Source of the DNA: Candidatus Krumholzibacteriia bacterium
GTDB lineage: Bacteria; Krumholzibacteriota; Krumholzibacteriia; G020349025
Length of the DNA stretch: 64,000 nt
Direction: 5' to 3'
NCBI GenBank assembly: GCA_035649275.1
Contig: DASRJW010000101.1
Location: 103,473-167,472 of the forward strand
Position 1 is the first letter of the stretch. Each line of letters begins with the position of its first letter. Under the pieces are notes generated by a model. The model ran no database searches, was not told the DNA's origin, and worked only from the letters and a program-made list of their open reading frames with translations. The position numbers were made by a program, and so were the translations under genes. Below, piece after piece: positions 32,059-40,298 of the stretch.

Positions 32059-32850
32059 TCAGGGCGTCTTGAAGAGATTCTTCACCTGCGACCAGGTGAT
32101 GGACTCCACCGGGAGGACCGGTTCCATGAGGAGGACGAAGCCCCAGTCGAGGGGCTCGCAGGTCGGGTCCGTGGGAGAGCAGACCGATTCGAACCAGATG
32201 GTACCGCCATCGAGCGTGAAGATGTCGCACTCCTGCTCGGGATAATCGGCATCGGCGGCGATTCCAGGGCCCACGCCTACCGCCGTCAGGTCGCCGCCCT
32301 GCGGGAACTGCAGCGCCAACACGAGCGCCGTGTTCGCCCCGGGTTGCACGAGGAGGTTTTGCGCTTCGATATCGACGAACACGAGCGAAGTGTCGCCGAA
32401 GGTCTCGACCATTTTCACCGGTAAGTCCGCGAGCTCCGCGGGGCTCGGGAAGCGCACCTGTCCCTGGACAATAGGAAGTTGGAGCACACCCGCCGACGGG
32501 AACACCGTGTCGTCGTCGTTGCTCAAGAAGCCGAAGCCGATGACCTTGTGCGTCACCGTGACGTCGGGAAACAAGTACTGCACCATGAAATGACTCGAAG
32601 CGGAAACACAGTCGGCGGTGTGCGGCGGATCCAGTGTCTCGAAGCACCCGGGATTGAGGAGGGCTGTGAGGTAGCCCTCGAAGCAGGCGAGCGTACTGTC
32701 GGTCTGCAACAAGGCGTGGGGAGAAGCGAGCTGGGCCCGGGATTGCAGCTGCGCCGGGCGCAACGGCGCGCCGGTGATCTCCACCGCGCCCGACTGGAGG
32801 ACGAGGCCCGAGAGCAGACCCCAGGTGAGAACGAGAACCATGCGACGCAT
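32059..32850 (-). CDS. Secreted protein of unknown family, paralogue B
   Basis: This 263-residue protein has a signal peptide (MVLVLTWGLLSGLVLQSGAV). It is a tandem duplicate of the downstream gene at 31270-32040, sharing ACFEG..LLNPGCFETLDPP, then DCVSASSHF, GFGFLSNDDDTVFPSAG, SLVFVDIEAQNLLVQPG, CDIFTLDGGTIWF and DWGFVLLMEPVLPV. The ATG at 32850 lies behind AGGAGGG; a longer open frame upstream is not needed. The proteins contain evenly placed cysteines. They may be a two-subunit surface complex or a recent duplication of one function. Nothing in the sequence says which. Confidence 0.75.
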   Translation of the reverse strand: MRRMVLVLTWGLLSGLVLQSGAVEITGAPLRPAQLQSRAQLASPHALLQTDSTLACFEGYLTALLNPGCFETLDPPHTADCVSASSHFMVQYLFPDVTVTHKVIGFGFLSNDDDTVFPSAGVLQLPIVQGQVRFPSPAELADLPVKMVETFGDTSLVFVDIEAQNLLVQPGANTALVLALQFPQGGDLTAVGVGPGIAADADYPEQECDIFTLDGGTIWFESVCSPTDPTCEPLDWGFVLLMEPVLPVESITWSQVKNLFKTP

Positions 32851-32874
32851 GCGTGCACCCTCCTTGCTTTTCAG

Positions 32875-32904
32875 AGTATTCGGCGCCCCGATCGACACCG
32901 TCAA
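32875..32904 (-). promoter_or_regulatory. Promoter candidate for the secreted paralogue operon
   Basis: On the minus strand TTGACG (32904-32899) and AATACT (32880-32875) have an 18-base spacer. The predicted transcript begins about 18 bases before the ATG at 32850. Confidence 0.4.
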
Positions 32905-33092
32905 GGGTTGGGGTCGTCGACGGGATCTCGCCGTCCAAGGAGCGATGCTGCGTGGGGCGGGTCGGGAGGTTCGGCGCCGGCGGGCTGTGCCAAAGCGACC
33001 GGGCGCGTGCTTGACAAGGAGGCAGTGCAGCTACTTCGATGCGGAGAGTCGGCGAGGGCAGGTAGGCCGGCGGGGTGGTAAGGGAGGCGGGG

Positions 33093-33785
33093 ATGCTCTG
33101 GGTGGAGGTCGTGAATCGGGCCCTCGAATGGGACGGAGTCGGATCCGCTCGGGAGCCGCACCCCCAGGCCGGCGCACCGATCGATCCCCTCGCCTCGACC
33201 GCACGACGCAGGGACGTGGGACTCCTGCGCCGGGTCATCGCTGTGCGTCTCCTCGACCACCGGTTGGAGGCGGAGGGAGAAAACGCCCTGTCCCAGTGGC
33301 TCGCCGCTGTCACGCTGCAGCCGTCGGGCGCTGCTGCGACTGCGCAAGGCTGGCCTGATTTCGTCGCCCGTCGCCCCCTGAGCGAGCTCGGCGACCCCTT
33401 CGAGTCCCTGCTCTCCACCTCCCTCCTCCAGGTCCTCGCCTTGCCCAGAGACTCCTTCGGTACCGTCGTGCATCGCTGTCACGGCCTCGTGCGCGGTGCG
33501 GCGCCGGAGTCGGGCTGGCCGGTGGACGGGGAAAAGCGCTTCGCCGCTCAGGCAGAACTCGGTGCCTTCCTCCCCGCCGCGAGCCTGCACCAGTGCCCGC
33601 GCCTGGTCTGGAGCCACCGTGGCAGCCGTTACTGCAGCAAGGCCTGCAGCAACTCGAGCTTCGCCGCCCGCAAGGCGCAGCAGGAGCCGCGCTACTTCGC
33701 CGCCAAGCAAGGTCGCTACCGGGCGCGGCGGCAGCGCGCCCAGGCAGCGCGTCCCCGGCGGAGCGCCTTCGTCTACATGGATTGA
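33093..33785 (+). CDS. CGNR zinc-finger-like protein
   Basis: This 230-residue soluble protein carries a C-terminal zinc-finger-like cluster CPRLVWSHRGSRYCSKAC followed by a basic helix (SFAARKAQQEPRYFAAKQGRYRARRQR). This resembles the CGNR fold, where the two cysteine pairs bind zinc, though the Asn-Arg signature is degenerate (CSN). The N-terminal 130 residues are helical and have no named motif. The family is suspected to bind nucleic acid. The ATG at 33093 follows GGGAGG by five bases. Close to its end lies the convergent DHH gene. The call is moderate. Confidence 0.6.
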   Translation: MLWVEVVNRALEWDGVGSAREPHPQAGAPIDPLASTARRRDVGLLRRVIAVRLLDHRLEAEGENALSQWLAAVTLQPSGAAATAQGWPDFVARRPLSELGDPFESLLSTSLLQVLALPRDSFGTVVHRCHGLVRGAAPESGWPVDGEKRFAAQAELGAFLPAASLHQCPRLVWSHRGSRYCSKACSNSSFAARKAQQEPRYFAAKQGRYRARRQRAQAARPRRSAFVYMD

Positions 33786-33808
33786 GCTGGCCGGGGATCG
33801 GCTACGGT

Positions 33809-34858
33809 TCAATCGTCGAGGATGCTCCGGGGCTGGGTGCCGCCGAGGTTGAACTCGGCGAGGAATCGATCGCGCATCATGGCGGCGAGGTCGAGCCTGG
33901 ACTTGCGATCCCGGGGCACGGCGCCGATGCGACCACCGGCCAGCATGCCGTGACCGCCGGCGCGGCCGAGACCGCGCACGAGGCGCTGAATCATTTGCCC
34001 GGCGCCGCCGCCCTCGTGGCTGGTGCGGAGAGAGAGGAAGAGCTCCTTGCCGCAGCTGCCCATGCTGAGCGCCCATTCCACCCCTACGAGCCGCATCAGC
34101 TGATCGGCCATCTCGGCCACCAGGTCCGGATTGGAAACGCGGCCGAGGTAGACGATGGCCGCTTTGCCGTAGAGCTGGGTCTGGCGCACCAGCCTTCCGA
34201 GGATGCGGAAATACTCGTGGGACACCTTGGGGTGGGTGATGACGAAAAGGGCGCGTGGGTCCACGAGGGGCAACAAATGGAAGTAGACCTGGCGGTCCAC
34301 GGCGTTGGCCCGCAGCCCCAAGTCCTGGGTCTCCGATTTGAGGGCATAGAGCAACGCTGTGGCCAAGAGCGGCGTGATCGTCACCTGCCGCGCCAGGAGG
34401 TACTGAGCCACGATGGTGGCGGAAGCACCGTAGTCGCTGCGCACGTCCACCCAACGCGACCGCTGCGGCGTGTGCTCGCGCAGCGGATGGTGGTCGACCA
34501 CGAGATCGAGCATGACCTCGGCGGGGATGGAATTGTTCCCCGTGTCGGGCTGCGCATCGACCAGCACGACACTGGCGAAGTCGGCGAAGCGGAGGTCGTC
34601 GAGAGGCAGCAACGTGATGTGGCAGGCTTCGACCAGGGCGCGATTCTCCGCCCGTCCCACCATGCCGCCGAAACCGATCGAGGTGTCGCGGCCGAGCTCG
34701 GTTTCGAACAGGGTCTTGAGCCCGAGCGCACAGGCGAGGGAATCGGGATCCGGGTTGTCGTGCGTCGCCACCAGGATCTGCCCCGGACGGCGCAGATCCG
34801 CGAGCAGGTTCTCCAGGAAGATCTCCGGCTCGAGCACGACCTGTCCGTGTTGCGGCAT
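33809..34858 (-). CDS. DHH/DHHA1 phosphoesterase (NrnA/RecJ-like)
   Basis: This 349-residue protein has the DHH motifs: ATHDNPDPDSLACALGL, VVLVDAQPDTG, DLVVDHHPLRE and a C-terminal DHHA1 domain with GRAGGHGMLAGG. Members act as oligoribonucleases, 3'-phosphoadenosine phosphatases or cyclic di-nucleotide phosphodiesterases, all with two metal ions. The specific substrate cannot be assigned. The ATG at 34858 follows GGAGG; the upstream in-frame codons are not conserved-looking. It is convergent with the CGNR-like gene and divergent from the enoyl-CoA hydratase. Confidence 0.88.
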   Translation of the reverse strand: MPQHGQVVLEPEIFLENLLADLRRPGQILVATHDNPDPDSLACALGLKTLFETELGRDTSIGFGGMVGRAENRALVEACHITLLPLDDLRFADFASVVLVDAQPDTGNNSIPAEVMLDLVVDHHPLREHTPQRSRWVDVRSDYGASATIVAQYLLARQVTITPLLATALLYALKSETQDLGLRANAVDRQVYFHLLPLVDPRALFVITHPKVSHEYFRILGRLVRQTQLYGKAAIVYLGRVSNPDLVAEMADQLMRLVGVEWALSMGSCGKELFLSLRTSHEGGGAGQMIQRLVRGLGRAGGHGMLAGGRIGAVPRDRKSRLDLAAMMRDRFLAEFNLGGTQPRSILDD

Positions 34859-35059
34859 GGGCCTCCGGCGCGGAGCATGCGGGAAGCCGTCGCCGACCGC
34901 AAGAGCGAGGAACCGTCCTGACATTGCAATTGCAGGCGACAAAGAGGCTTACAGTGCTGCACGCGGCGTCGCCGGGTTGCCGCCACGGTCCAGGCGGTTG
35001 ATCCTGCCAGAGCAGGCGACTATCGTCGGCGCTCCCACCCTGGAGACGCGGAGGACGAC

Positions 35060-35848
35060 GTGAGCACGAGCGCCTCGGAGCCGCTGCAAATCAGCCGGGA
35101 AGAAGACGTCGTCTGCTGGACGCTGCAGCGGCCGCAGGTGCTGAACGCGCTCGACCGGCCGCTCTTGCGCGCCCTCGGCGCGGCGGCGCAAGCGGCGCGG
35201 CAAGACCGTTCCATCCGCTGTGCCATCCTCTGCGGTGCGGGCAAGGCATTCAGCGCCGGCGCCGATCTCAAGGAACGCGCCGGACTCTCCCTGGACGAGG
35301 TGCGCGAGTACCTGACCCTCATCCGCGCTACCTTCGATGGTGTAGCCCGCTTGCCGTTCCCGACCCTCGCGGCGGTGCACGGCATCGCTTATGGCGGCGG
35401 TCTGGAGCTGGCGCTGGCTTGCGACGTGCGGCTCCTCGCCACGGACGCTCGTGTCGGTCTCACCGAGGTGAGTCTCGGCATCATGCCCGGCGCCGGCGGC
35501 ACGCAGCGCTTGCCGCGTCTCGTCGGCGTCGCACGGGCGAAGGAAATGATCTTCGCCGCCCGCAGGCTGGAGGCAGCGGAGGCGTTGCAGTGGGGGCTCG
35601 CCAACCGTCTCGTCCCGGCGCCGGAGCTGCAGTCGGCGGCGCTGCATCTCGCCCGAGAGATCGCGGCGCAGGCACCGCTCGCGGTGCGCGCCGCCAAGCA
35701 CGCCATCGACGCCGGTGCCGACGCGGGCCTCGCTCCGGGCCTGGAGATCGAGGCGGCGGCGTACGCGCAGTTGCTCCCCAGCCGCGATCGGCTCGAGGGT
35801 CTCGAGGCTTTCGCCGCCAAGCGCCCGCCGCGCTACCGCGGCGAGTGA
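35060..35848 (+). CDS. Enoyl-CoA hydratase
   Basis: This 262-residue crotonase-fold protein has the oxyanion-hole motifs AFSAGADLKE and GIAYGGGLELALACD, the first catalytic Glu in the latter and the second in LTEVSLGIMPGAGGTQRLPR. Both active-site glutamates are present, so hydration of enoyl-CoA is likely. Substrate length is not predictable. The GTG at 35060 is the only start near the conserved N-terminus. It is followed 14 bases later by the methyltransferase gene. Confidence 0.9.
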   Translation: MSTSASEPLQISREEDVVCWTLQRPQVLNALDRPLLRALGAAAQAARQDRSIRCAILCGAGKAFSAGADLKERAGLSLDEVREYLTLIRATFDGVARLPFPTLAAVHGIAYGGGLELALACDVRLLATDARVGLTEVSLGIMPGAGGTQRLPRLVGVARAKEMIFAARRLEAAEALQWGLANRLVPAPELQSAALHLAREIAAQAPLAVRAAKHAIDAGADAGLAPGLEIEAAAYAQLLPSRDRLEGLEAFAAKRPPRYRGE

Positions 35849-35862
35849 ACCACGGCGGCGCC

Positions 35863-37044
35863 ATGCTCACCCTGCCCGTCCTGCGCTTGAAACCGGGTCG
35901 CGAACGTCCGGCCCGCGCCGGCCACCCCTGGGTGTTCTCCGGCGCCTTCGAAAGCATGCCGCCCCTCGAAGCGGGCAGCCTCTGCCGCCTCGAGGATTCC
36001 GAGGGTGGCTTCGTCGCCATCGGCTACGTCAACCCGGAGCGCAGCCTCGCCGTGCGTCTCCTCGCCTGGGAGGAGATCGAGGATCTCAGTGCGCTGCTGC
36101 GTTCCCGGGTGCGCTCGGCGCTCGAGCTGCGCCGGCAATGCCTGCCCCCCGACACCGACTGCTGCCGCCTCGTCGGCGCCGAAGGCGACTTCCTCCCTGG
36201 CGTCCTGGTGGATCGCTATGCCGACGTCTTGGTGCTGCAGCTCACCACCGCCGGCGCCGACCGGCTGCGCGACCGGCTGGTGGACATCCTGGCGGCGGAA
36301 ATCGAGCCGCGCACGATCTACGAGCGCAGCGACATCCCGGCGCGGCGGGAGGAGAACCTGCCGGCGCGGAAGGGCGTGCTCCACGGCGAGCCGCTCGCCG
36401 CTCCGGTGGAAATCCGCGAGCAGGGTTTGCGCTTCCTGGTGCAACCGGACAGCGGGCAGAAGACCGGCTTCTACCTGGACCAGCGCGACAACCGTGCCCG
36501 GGTGCGCCAGCGCGCCGCCGGCCGCCGGGTACTGCACTGCTTCGCCTACACCGGCGGCTTCTCGGTGGCCGCTGCCGCCGGCGGCGCCCGCGACGTCACC
36601 AGCGTCGAGAGCGGCGCCGCGAGCGTGGAGCTTTTGCGGCGCAACATGGAGCTCAATGGCTTCGCCGCCGGGGAGATCGTGCACGGCGATGTCTTCGAGG
36701 TGCTGCGCGAGAAGCGCCAGGCCGGGGCGCGCTACGATCTCGTCATTCTCGATCCCCCCGCCTTCGCCAAGAAGAAACTCCAAGCCGAAGCGGCGCGCCG
36801 GGGCTACAAGGACATCAATCTGGTGGCGCTGCAGCTGCTGGCGCCGGAGGGCGAGCTCTTCACCTTCTCCTGCTCGCAGCACGTGGACGCGCTGGAATTC
36901 CGCGGCGCCGTCTTCGAGGCCGCGGCGCAGGCTGGAGTCCGGACGCAACTGCTGGCGCAGCTCGGCGCCGGCTTCGATCACCCGATCAGCCTGTCGCACC
37001 GCGAAGGGGAGTACCTCAAAGGGCTGCACTTGCGCCGCCCGTGA
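35863..37044 (+). CDS. Class I rRNA methyltransferase (RlmI-like)
   Basis: This 393-residue protein has an N-terminal PUA domain (PARAGHPWVFSGAFESMP) and a C-terminal class I SAM methyltransferase. It carries the motif FYLDQRDNRARVR before VLHCFAYTGGFSVAAAAGGA, then catalytic-type LDPPAFAKKK and FTFSCSQHVD, as in RlmI (23S rRNA m5C1962). The position of the target base is inferred from similarity. The conserved cysteine in SCSQHV matches the m5C mechanism. The length matches the family. Confidence 0.87.
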   Translation: MLTLPVLRLKPGRERPARAGHPWVFSGAFESMPPLEAGSLCRLEDSEGGFVAIGYVNPERSLAVRLLAWEEIEDLSALLRSRVRSALELRRQCLPPDTDCCRLVGAEGDFLPGVLVDRYADVLVLQLTTAGADRLRDRLVDILAAEIEPRTIYERSDIPARREENLPARKGVLHGEPLAAPVEIREQGLRFLVQPDSGQKTGFYLDQRDNRARVRQRAAGRRVLHCFAYTGGFSVAAAAGGARDVTSVESGAASVELLRRNMELNGFAAGEIVHGDVFEVLREKRQAGARYDLVILDPPAFAKKKLQAEAARRGYKDINLVALQLLAPEGELFTFSCSQHVDALEFRGAVFEAAAQAGVRTQLLAQLGAGFDHPISLSHREGEYLKGLHLRRP

Positions 37045-37110
37045 GGTCGTATACTGCCGGCCGTGCCGGCCGCTCGTCGCCCGCGCACCCGGAGGTCCAG
37101 GAGCACCGCC

Positions 37111-38127
37111 ATGACCTTTCTCAAGGGCATGACCCTGTCACGCTTCATCGTCGAGTGCCAGCAACGCTATCCGGAAGCGACAGGGGAGTTCACCAGCCTG
37201 CTCCTCGAACTCACCATCGCCGCCAAGGTCATCTCCCGGGCGGTGAACAAGGCCGGTCTCGTCGACATCCTGGGCCAGGCGGGGCGCATCAACGTCCAGG
37301 ACGAGCAGGTGATGAAGATCGACGACTTCGCCAACGACACCATCGTCAAGGCGCTGGATCACACCGGGCATCTCTGCATCATGGCTTCGGAAGAGATGGC
37401 CGATCCGATCCTCATCCCACAGCATCACCGCAAGGGGCCGTACGTCTTCCTCTTCGACCCCCTGGATGGCTCCTCCAACATCGATGCCAACGTCAACATC
37501 GGCACCATCTTCGGCATCCACCGCAAGACCAGCGCGGGGGAAGACGGCACCCTCGGGGACCTGCTGCAGAAAGGTCGGAGCATGGTGTGCGCCGGCTACA
37601 TCGTCTACGGCCCGAGCACCATGCTGGTCTACACCACCGGGCACGGCGTGCACGGTTTCACCCTCGACCCGAGCGTCGGCGAGTTCCTGCTCTCCCATCC
37701 GGAGATCCAGCTGCCGAAGCGCGGCAAGATCTACAGCGCCAACGAGGGCAACTCCCACTACTGGGCGTCAGGGGTGCGCAGTTATCTCGAGCACATCAAG
37801 GGCACTCCCGACGGCAGGCCGCCGTACAGCTCCCGCTACGTCGGTTCCCTGGTGGCGGACTTCCACCGCACCCTGCTCTACGGCGGCATCTTCATGTATC
37901 CGGCGGACAGCAAGGAAGCCAAGGCGCAGCACGGCAAGCTGCGCCTCCTCTACGAGGCCAACCCGCTCGCCTTCGTCGCCGAGCAAGCCGGCGGCGCCGC
38001 CACCGACGGCATCACGCCCATCCTCGACCTCGAGCCGCAGGACCTGCACCAGCGCACGCCGCTCTTCATCGGCAGCAGCGACGACGTGGCGACGCTGCTC
38101 CAATTCCTCCGCGGTGAGAGAAGCTGA
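37111..38127 (+). CDS. fbp: Fructose-1,6-bisphosphatase class I
   Basis: This 338-residue protein has the metal and substrate motifs of class I FBPase (SEEMADPI, FDPLDGSSNIDANVNIGTIFGI, YGPSTMLVY, SANEGNSHYW, RYVGSLVADFHRTLLYGGIFMYP). It hydrolyses fructose-1,6-bisphosphate in gluconeogenesis. A -10-like TATACT at 37050-37055 lies upstream but without a good -35 box. The start at 37111 has AGGAG nearby. Its end is 6 bases from the convergent dapF stop. Confidence 0.95.
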   Translation: MTFLKGMTLSRFIVECQQRYPEATGEFTSLLLELTIAAKVISRAVNKAGLVDILGQAGRINVQDEQVMKIDDFANDTIVKALDHTGHLCIMASEEMADPILIPQHHRKGPYVFLFDPLDGSSNIDANVNIGTIFGIHRKTSAGEDGTLGDLLQKGRSMVCAGYIVYGPSTMLVYTTGHGVHGFTLDPSVGEFLLSHPEIQLPKRGKIYSANEGNSHYWASGVRSYLEHIKGTPDGRPPYSSRYVGSLVADFHRTLLYGGIFMYPADSKEAKAQHGKLRLLYEANPLAFVAEQAGGAATDGITPILDLEPQDLHQRTPLFIGSSDDVATLLQFLRGERS

Positions 38128-38133
38128 AGACGC

Positions 38134-39000
38134 TCAGACGCCGAGGCACTCCGGATCCAGTGTCCCGGCGGCGACGCGGAGCGCGGGCCCGCGCAGCCAG
38201 AGACGCCCGTCGGCGTCGGCGCGCACCTCGACGCTGCCGCCGGGCAAATGCACCGGGCCGGCGCTGGCCGTGAGCAGGCCGAGGCGGGTGGCGGCGGCGA
38301 AGGCGGCGCACGAGGCGCTGCCGCAAGCGAGGGTCGGCCCGACGCCGCGCTCGAAGACGCGCAGGTGCAGGGCGTCGCCCTCGACGGCGACGAAGCTGGC
38401 GTTGGCGCCACGCCGGAAAAGCGGGTGCTCCGCCAGGGCCCGGCCGGTGCCTTCCAGTTCCACCGCGGCCAGGGCGGCGCGATCGCGCACGAAGACCACC
38501 GCGTGCGGGTTCCCCAGGTCGAGCGCCGTGACCCGGAGCTCCCCAGCGCCGAGGTCGAGTGGCGTGTCCAGCAGGTTGCTGCCGTCGCGGAGGCCAACGC
38601 TCGCCCCGTCCCAGCGCGGTGCGCCCATCTCGATCTCCACCCACGGGGGCGCCGGAGGACGGGGCAGCATGGCGGCGGCATGGGTTCCGGCATCGGTTTC
38701 GAGCTCGAGCGGCGAGCCGACCTCGCTGCGCTCCCAGGCCAGGCGCACGACGCAGCGCGCGCCGTTGCCGCACATCTCGGCCCGGGAGCCGTCGCGGTTC
38801 CAGTAGTGCATGCGCAAGCGCTCGCCGCTCAGCGTGGCGTAAGTGAGCAGGCCGTCGGCACCGAGACCGTGGTGACGGTCGCAGACGTCGCGCACGAAGC
38901 GGGGCAGGGAGGCGGAGTCGAAATGGAAGGCTTCGAGATCGGCATGGCGGAGGACGACGAAGTCGTTGCCGCAGCCGTGCATCTTCACGAACGCGGTCAT
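38134..39000 (-). CDS. dapF: Diaminopimelate epimerase
   Basis: This 288-residue protein has the DapF halves with the catalytic cysteines in MCGNGARCVVR and LACGSASCAAFA. It opens with the MHGCGNDFVV start motif and has DLGNPHAVVFV. It interconverts LL- and meso-diaminopimelate. It is located far from dapE-dapD in this window. The ATG at 39000 overlaps the end of the glycosyltransferase gene (ATGA). The second motif has the shape used by most DapF proteins. No key residue is missing. Confidence 0.95.
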   Translation of the reverse strand: MTAFVKMHGCGNDFVVLRHADLEAFHFDSASLPRFVRDVCDRHHGLGADGLLTYATLSGERLRMHYWNRDGSRAEMCGNGARCVVRLAWERSEVGSPLELETDAGTHAAAMLPRPPAPPWVEIEMGAPRWDGASVGLRDGSNLLDTPLDLGAGELRVTALDLGNPHAVVFVRDRAALAAVELEGTGRALAEHPLFRRGANASFVAVEGDALHLRVFERGVGPTLACGSASCAAFAAATRLGLLTASAGPVHLPGGSVEVRADADGRLWLRGPALRVAAGTLDPECLGV

Positions 39001-40151
39001 GGGGGGGGAGCTTCCCGAGGCATCGCCTCCCGCGCCGCGGCGTCGATCTGCCCCAGGCCGCGGTAAGCGCCGAGGGTGGCTTCCACCATGCGCTCCACCG
39101 AGTGTTGTTCGGCGACGCTGCTGGCTCCCTGCACCAGGCGCTGCGCCAGTTCCGGTTGCAGCAGGAGGAGACCGAGGGCCTGTGCCAGGGCCGGGACGTC
39201 TCGCGGCGGCACCACCAGGGCGGAGCTCCCGTGACGTACCAGGCCGAGGACGCCGGGCACCGCCGCGGCGACCACCGGTGTGCCCGATCCCATCGCTTCG
39301 AGCATGCAGGTATGGGTGTTCTCGTAGTCGGTGAGGGCGACGAAGGCGTGCAGCGTGGCGTACATCGCCGCCGGATCCTCGAGCACCCCGGCGAAGGTGA
39401 CCGCCTCGGCCAGGCCGAGATCGCGGCAGAGTTTTTCCACCTGCGGGCGCCCCGGGCCGTCGCCCGCCACCAGCAGGTGCGTATCCGGCAGGCGGCGGTG
39501 GAGGAGCGCGAAGGCTTCGAGCAAGGGCCCCAGGCTCTTCTCCCGCCCCGGGCGGGTACAAGTCCCCACGACCCGGCGGCCCCGGGCGCGCAGGCCCCAG
39601 GGGTCGTGACCATTGCTCCGGGCGCGGCGGAGGCCGGGCAAGTCCACCCCGTCGGGAACGATGGCGATGCGCGCCGCCTCGGCGCCGCGCTGCACCAGGC
39701 CGTCGCGCACGGGCTTGGAAACCGCGATGTGGTGCAGTCCAGGGCCGGCGTAGTGCGCCGGCAGCAACGTCGCCGCCGGCTCGGCGAGCTCCCGATGGCC
39801 GAGGAAGAGATTGGCGGTGAGGGAGCGCTCGCCGCTCAGGTCCCGCGCCGCCCGCGCCACGTGGTGGCTCTGCGCGTCGTGGGCGTGCACCAGATCGAAA
39901 TGCTGGTCCCGCACCAACCGGGCCAGCCGCACCACCGAAGGGAAATCGTGGCTGCTGCGCAGCGTCAGCGCCTCGCAGGGAATGCCGGCGGCCTGGGCCT
40001 TGCGGAAGAGCGCCGAGGTGCGCGGGCCGCAGAAGAGGACGCGATGCCCGCGCGCCGCGAGCCCCTGCAGCAGATAGAGTACCCGGCGCTGGGCCTCGCG
40101 GAACTCCCGTCCTGCGTGCAGGTGCAGGCTCGCTGTCGCGTGGGGAATCAT
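38997..40151 (-). CDS. Glycosyltransferase family 4
   Basis: This 384-residue GT-B glycosyltransferase has a first-domain helix of the type REAQRRVLYLLQGLAARGHRVLF and a linker GLHHIAVSKPVRDGLVQRG. The C-terminal donor region has VVGTCTRPGREKSLGPLLEAF, LLVAGDGPGRPQ and ENTHTCMLEAMGSGTPVVAAAV, which contains the acidic motif used by GT4 enzymes. The likely donor is an NDP-sugar. It is translationally coupled to dapF (ATGA). A -10-like TATATT lies upstream in the gap. The acceptor is unknown. Confidence 0.88.
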   Translation of the reverse strand: MIPHATASLHLHAGREFREAQRRVLYLLQGLAARGHRVLFCGPRTSALFRKAQAAGIPCEALTLRSSHDFPSVVRLARLVRDQHFDLVHAHDAQSHHVARAARDLSGERSLTANLFLGHRELAEPAATLLPAHYAGPGLHHIAVSKPVRDGLVQRGAEAARIAIVPDGVDLPGLRRARSNGHDPWGLRARGRRVVGTCTRPGREKSLGPLLEAFALLHRRLPDTHLLVAGDGPGRPQVEKLCRDLGLAEAVTFAGVLEDPAAMYATLHAFVALTDYENTHTCMLEAMGSGTPVVAAAVPGVLGLVRHGSSALVVPPRDVPALAQALGLLLLQPELAQRLVQGASSVAEQHSVERMVEATLGAYRGLGQIDAAAREAMPREAPPP

Positions 40152-40197
40152 GCGGCCTCCCGGAGCAGTGTTTCAATATACCCGATGCCCAAGACCG

Positions 40198-40250
40198 CCG
40201 CTTGTGAAGCGGTGCGGGCTTGTGGCGTCGGCGACGCCGTCCCCTATAAT
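40198..40250 (+). promoter_or_regulatory. Promoter candidate with two short palindromes before the ABC cassette
   Basis: TATAAT at 40245-40250 is a perfect -10; a TTGTGG at 40220-40225 gives a 19-base spacer, which is long. Between them lies GGCGTC-GGC-GACGCC (40224-40238). A second hairpin of the same 6-3-6 form, CCGCTT-GTG-AAGCGG (40198-40212), lies upstream; their centres are 26 bases apart. They could be operator sites for the gene at 40299 or for the divergent glycosyltransferase. Confidence 0.45.
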
Positions 40251-40298
40251 GGCCGGTGCCCGAAACCCGCGTCCCTGCGGCCTCTTGGAGACCCCTGC

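Noticed and set aside
33011-33040. TTGACA at 33011 as a promoter for the CGNR-like gene
   Set aside because: No acceptable -10 hexamer lies at 16-18 bases. A short frame starting nearby (18 codons) has no conservation evidence.
35715-38117. An 800-codon plus-strand frame across the methyltransferase and fbp genes
   Set aside because: The real genes lie in other frames with catalytic motifs. This frame is Arg, Pro and Ala rich without domains.
40245-40250. TATAAT as proof of a strong promoter
   Set aside because: The -10 box is perfect, but the nearest -35 candidate has a 19-base spacer, so the region is kept only as a candidate.
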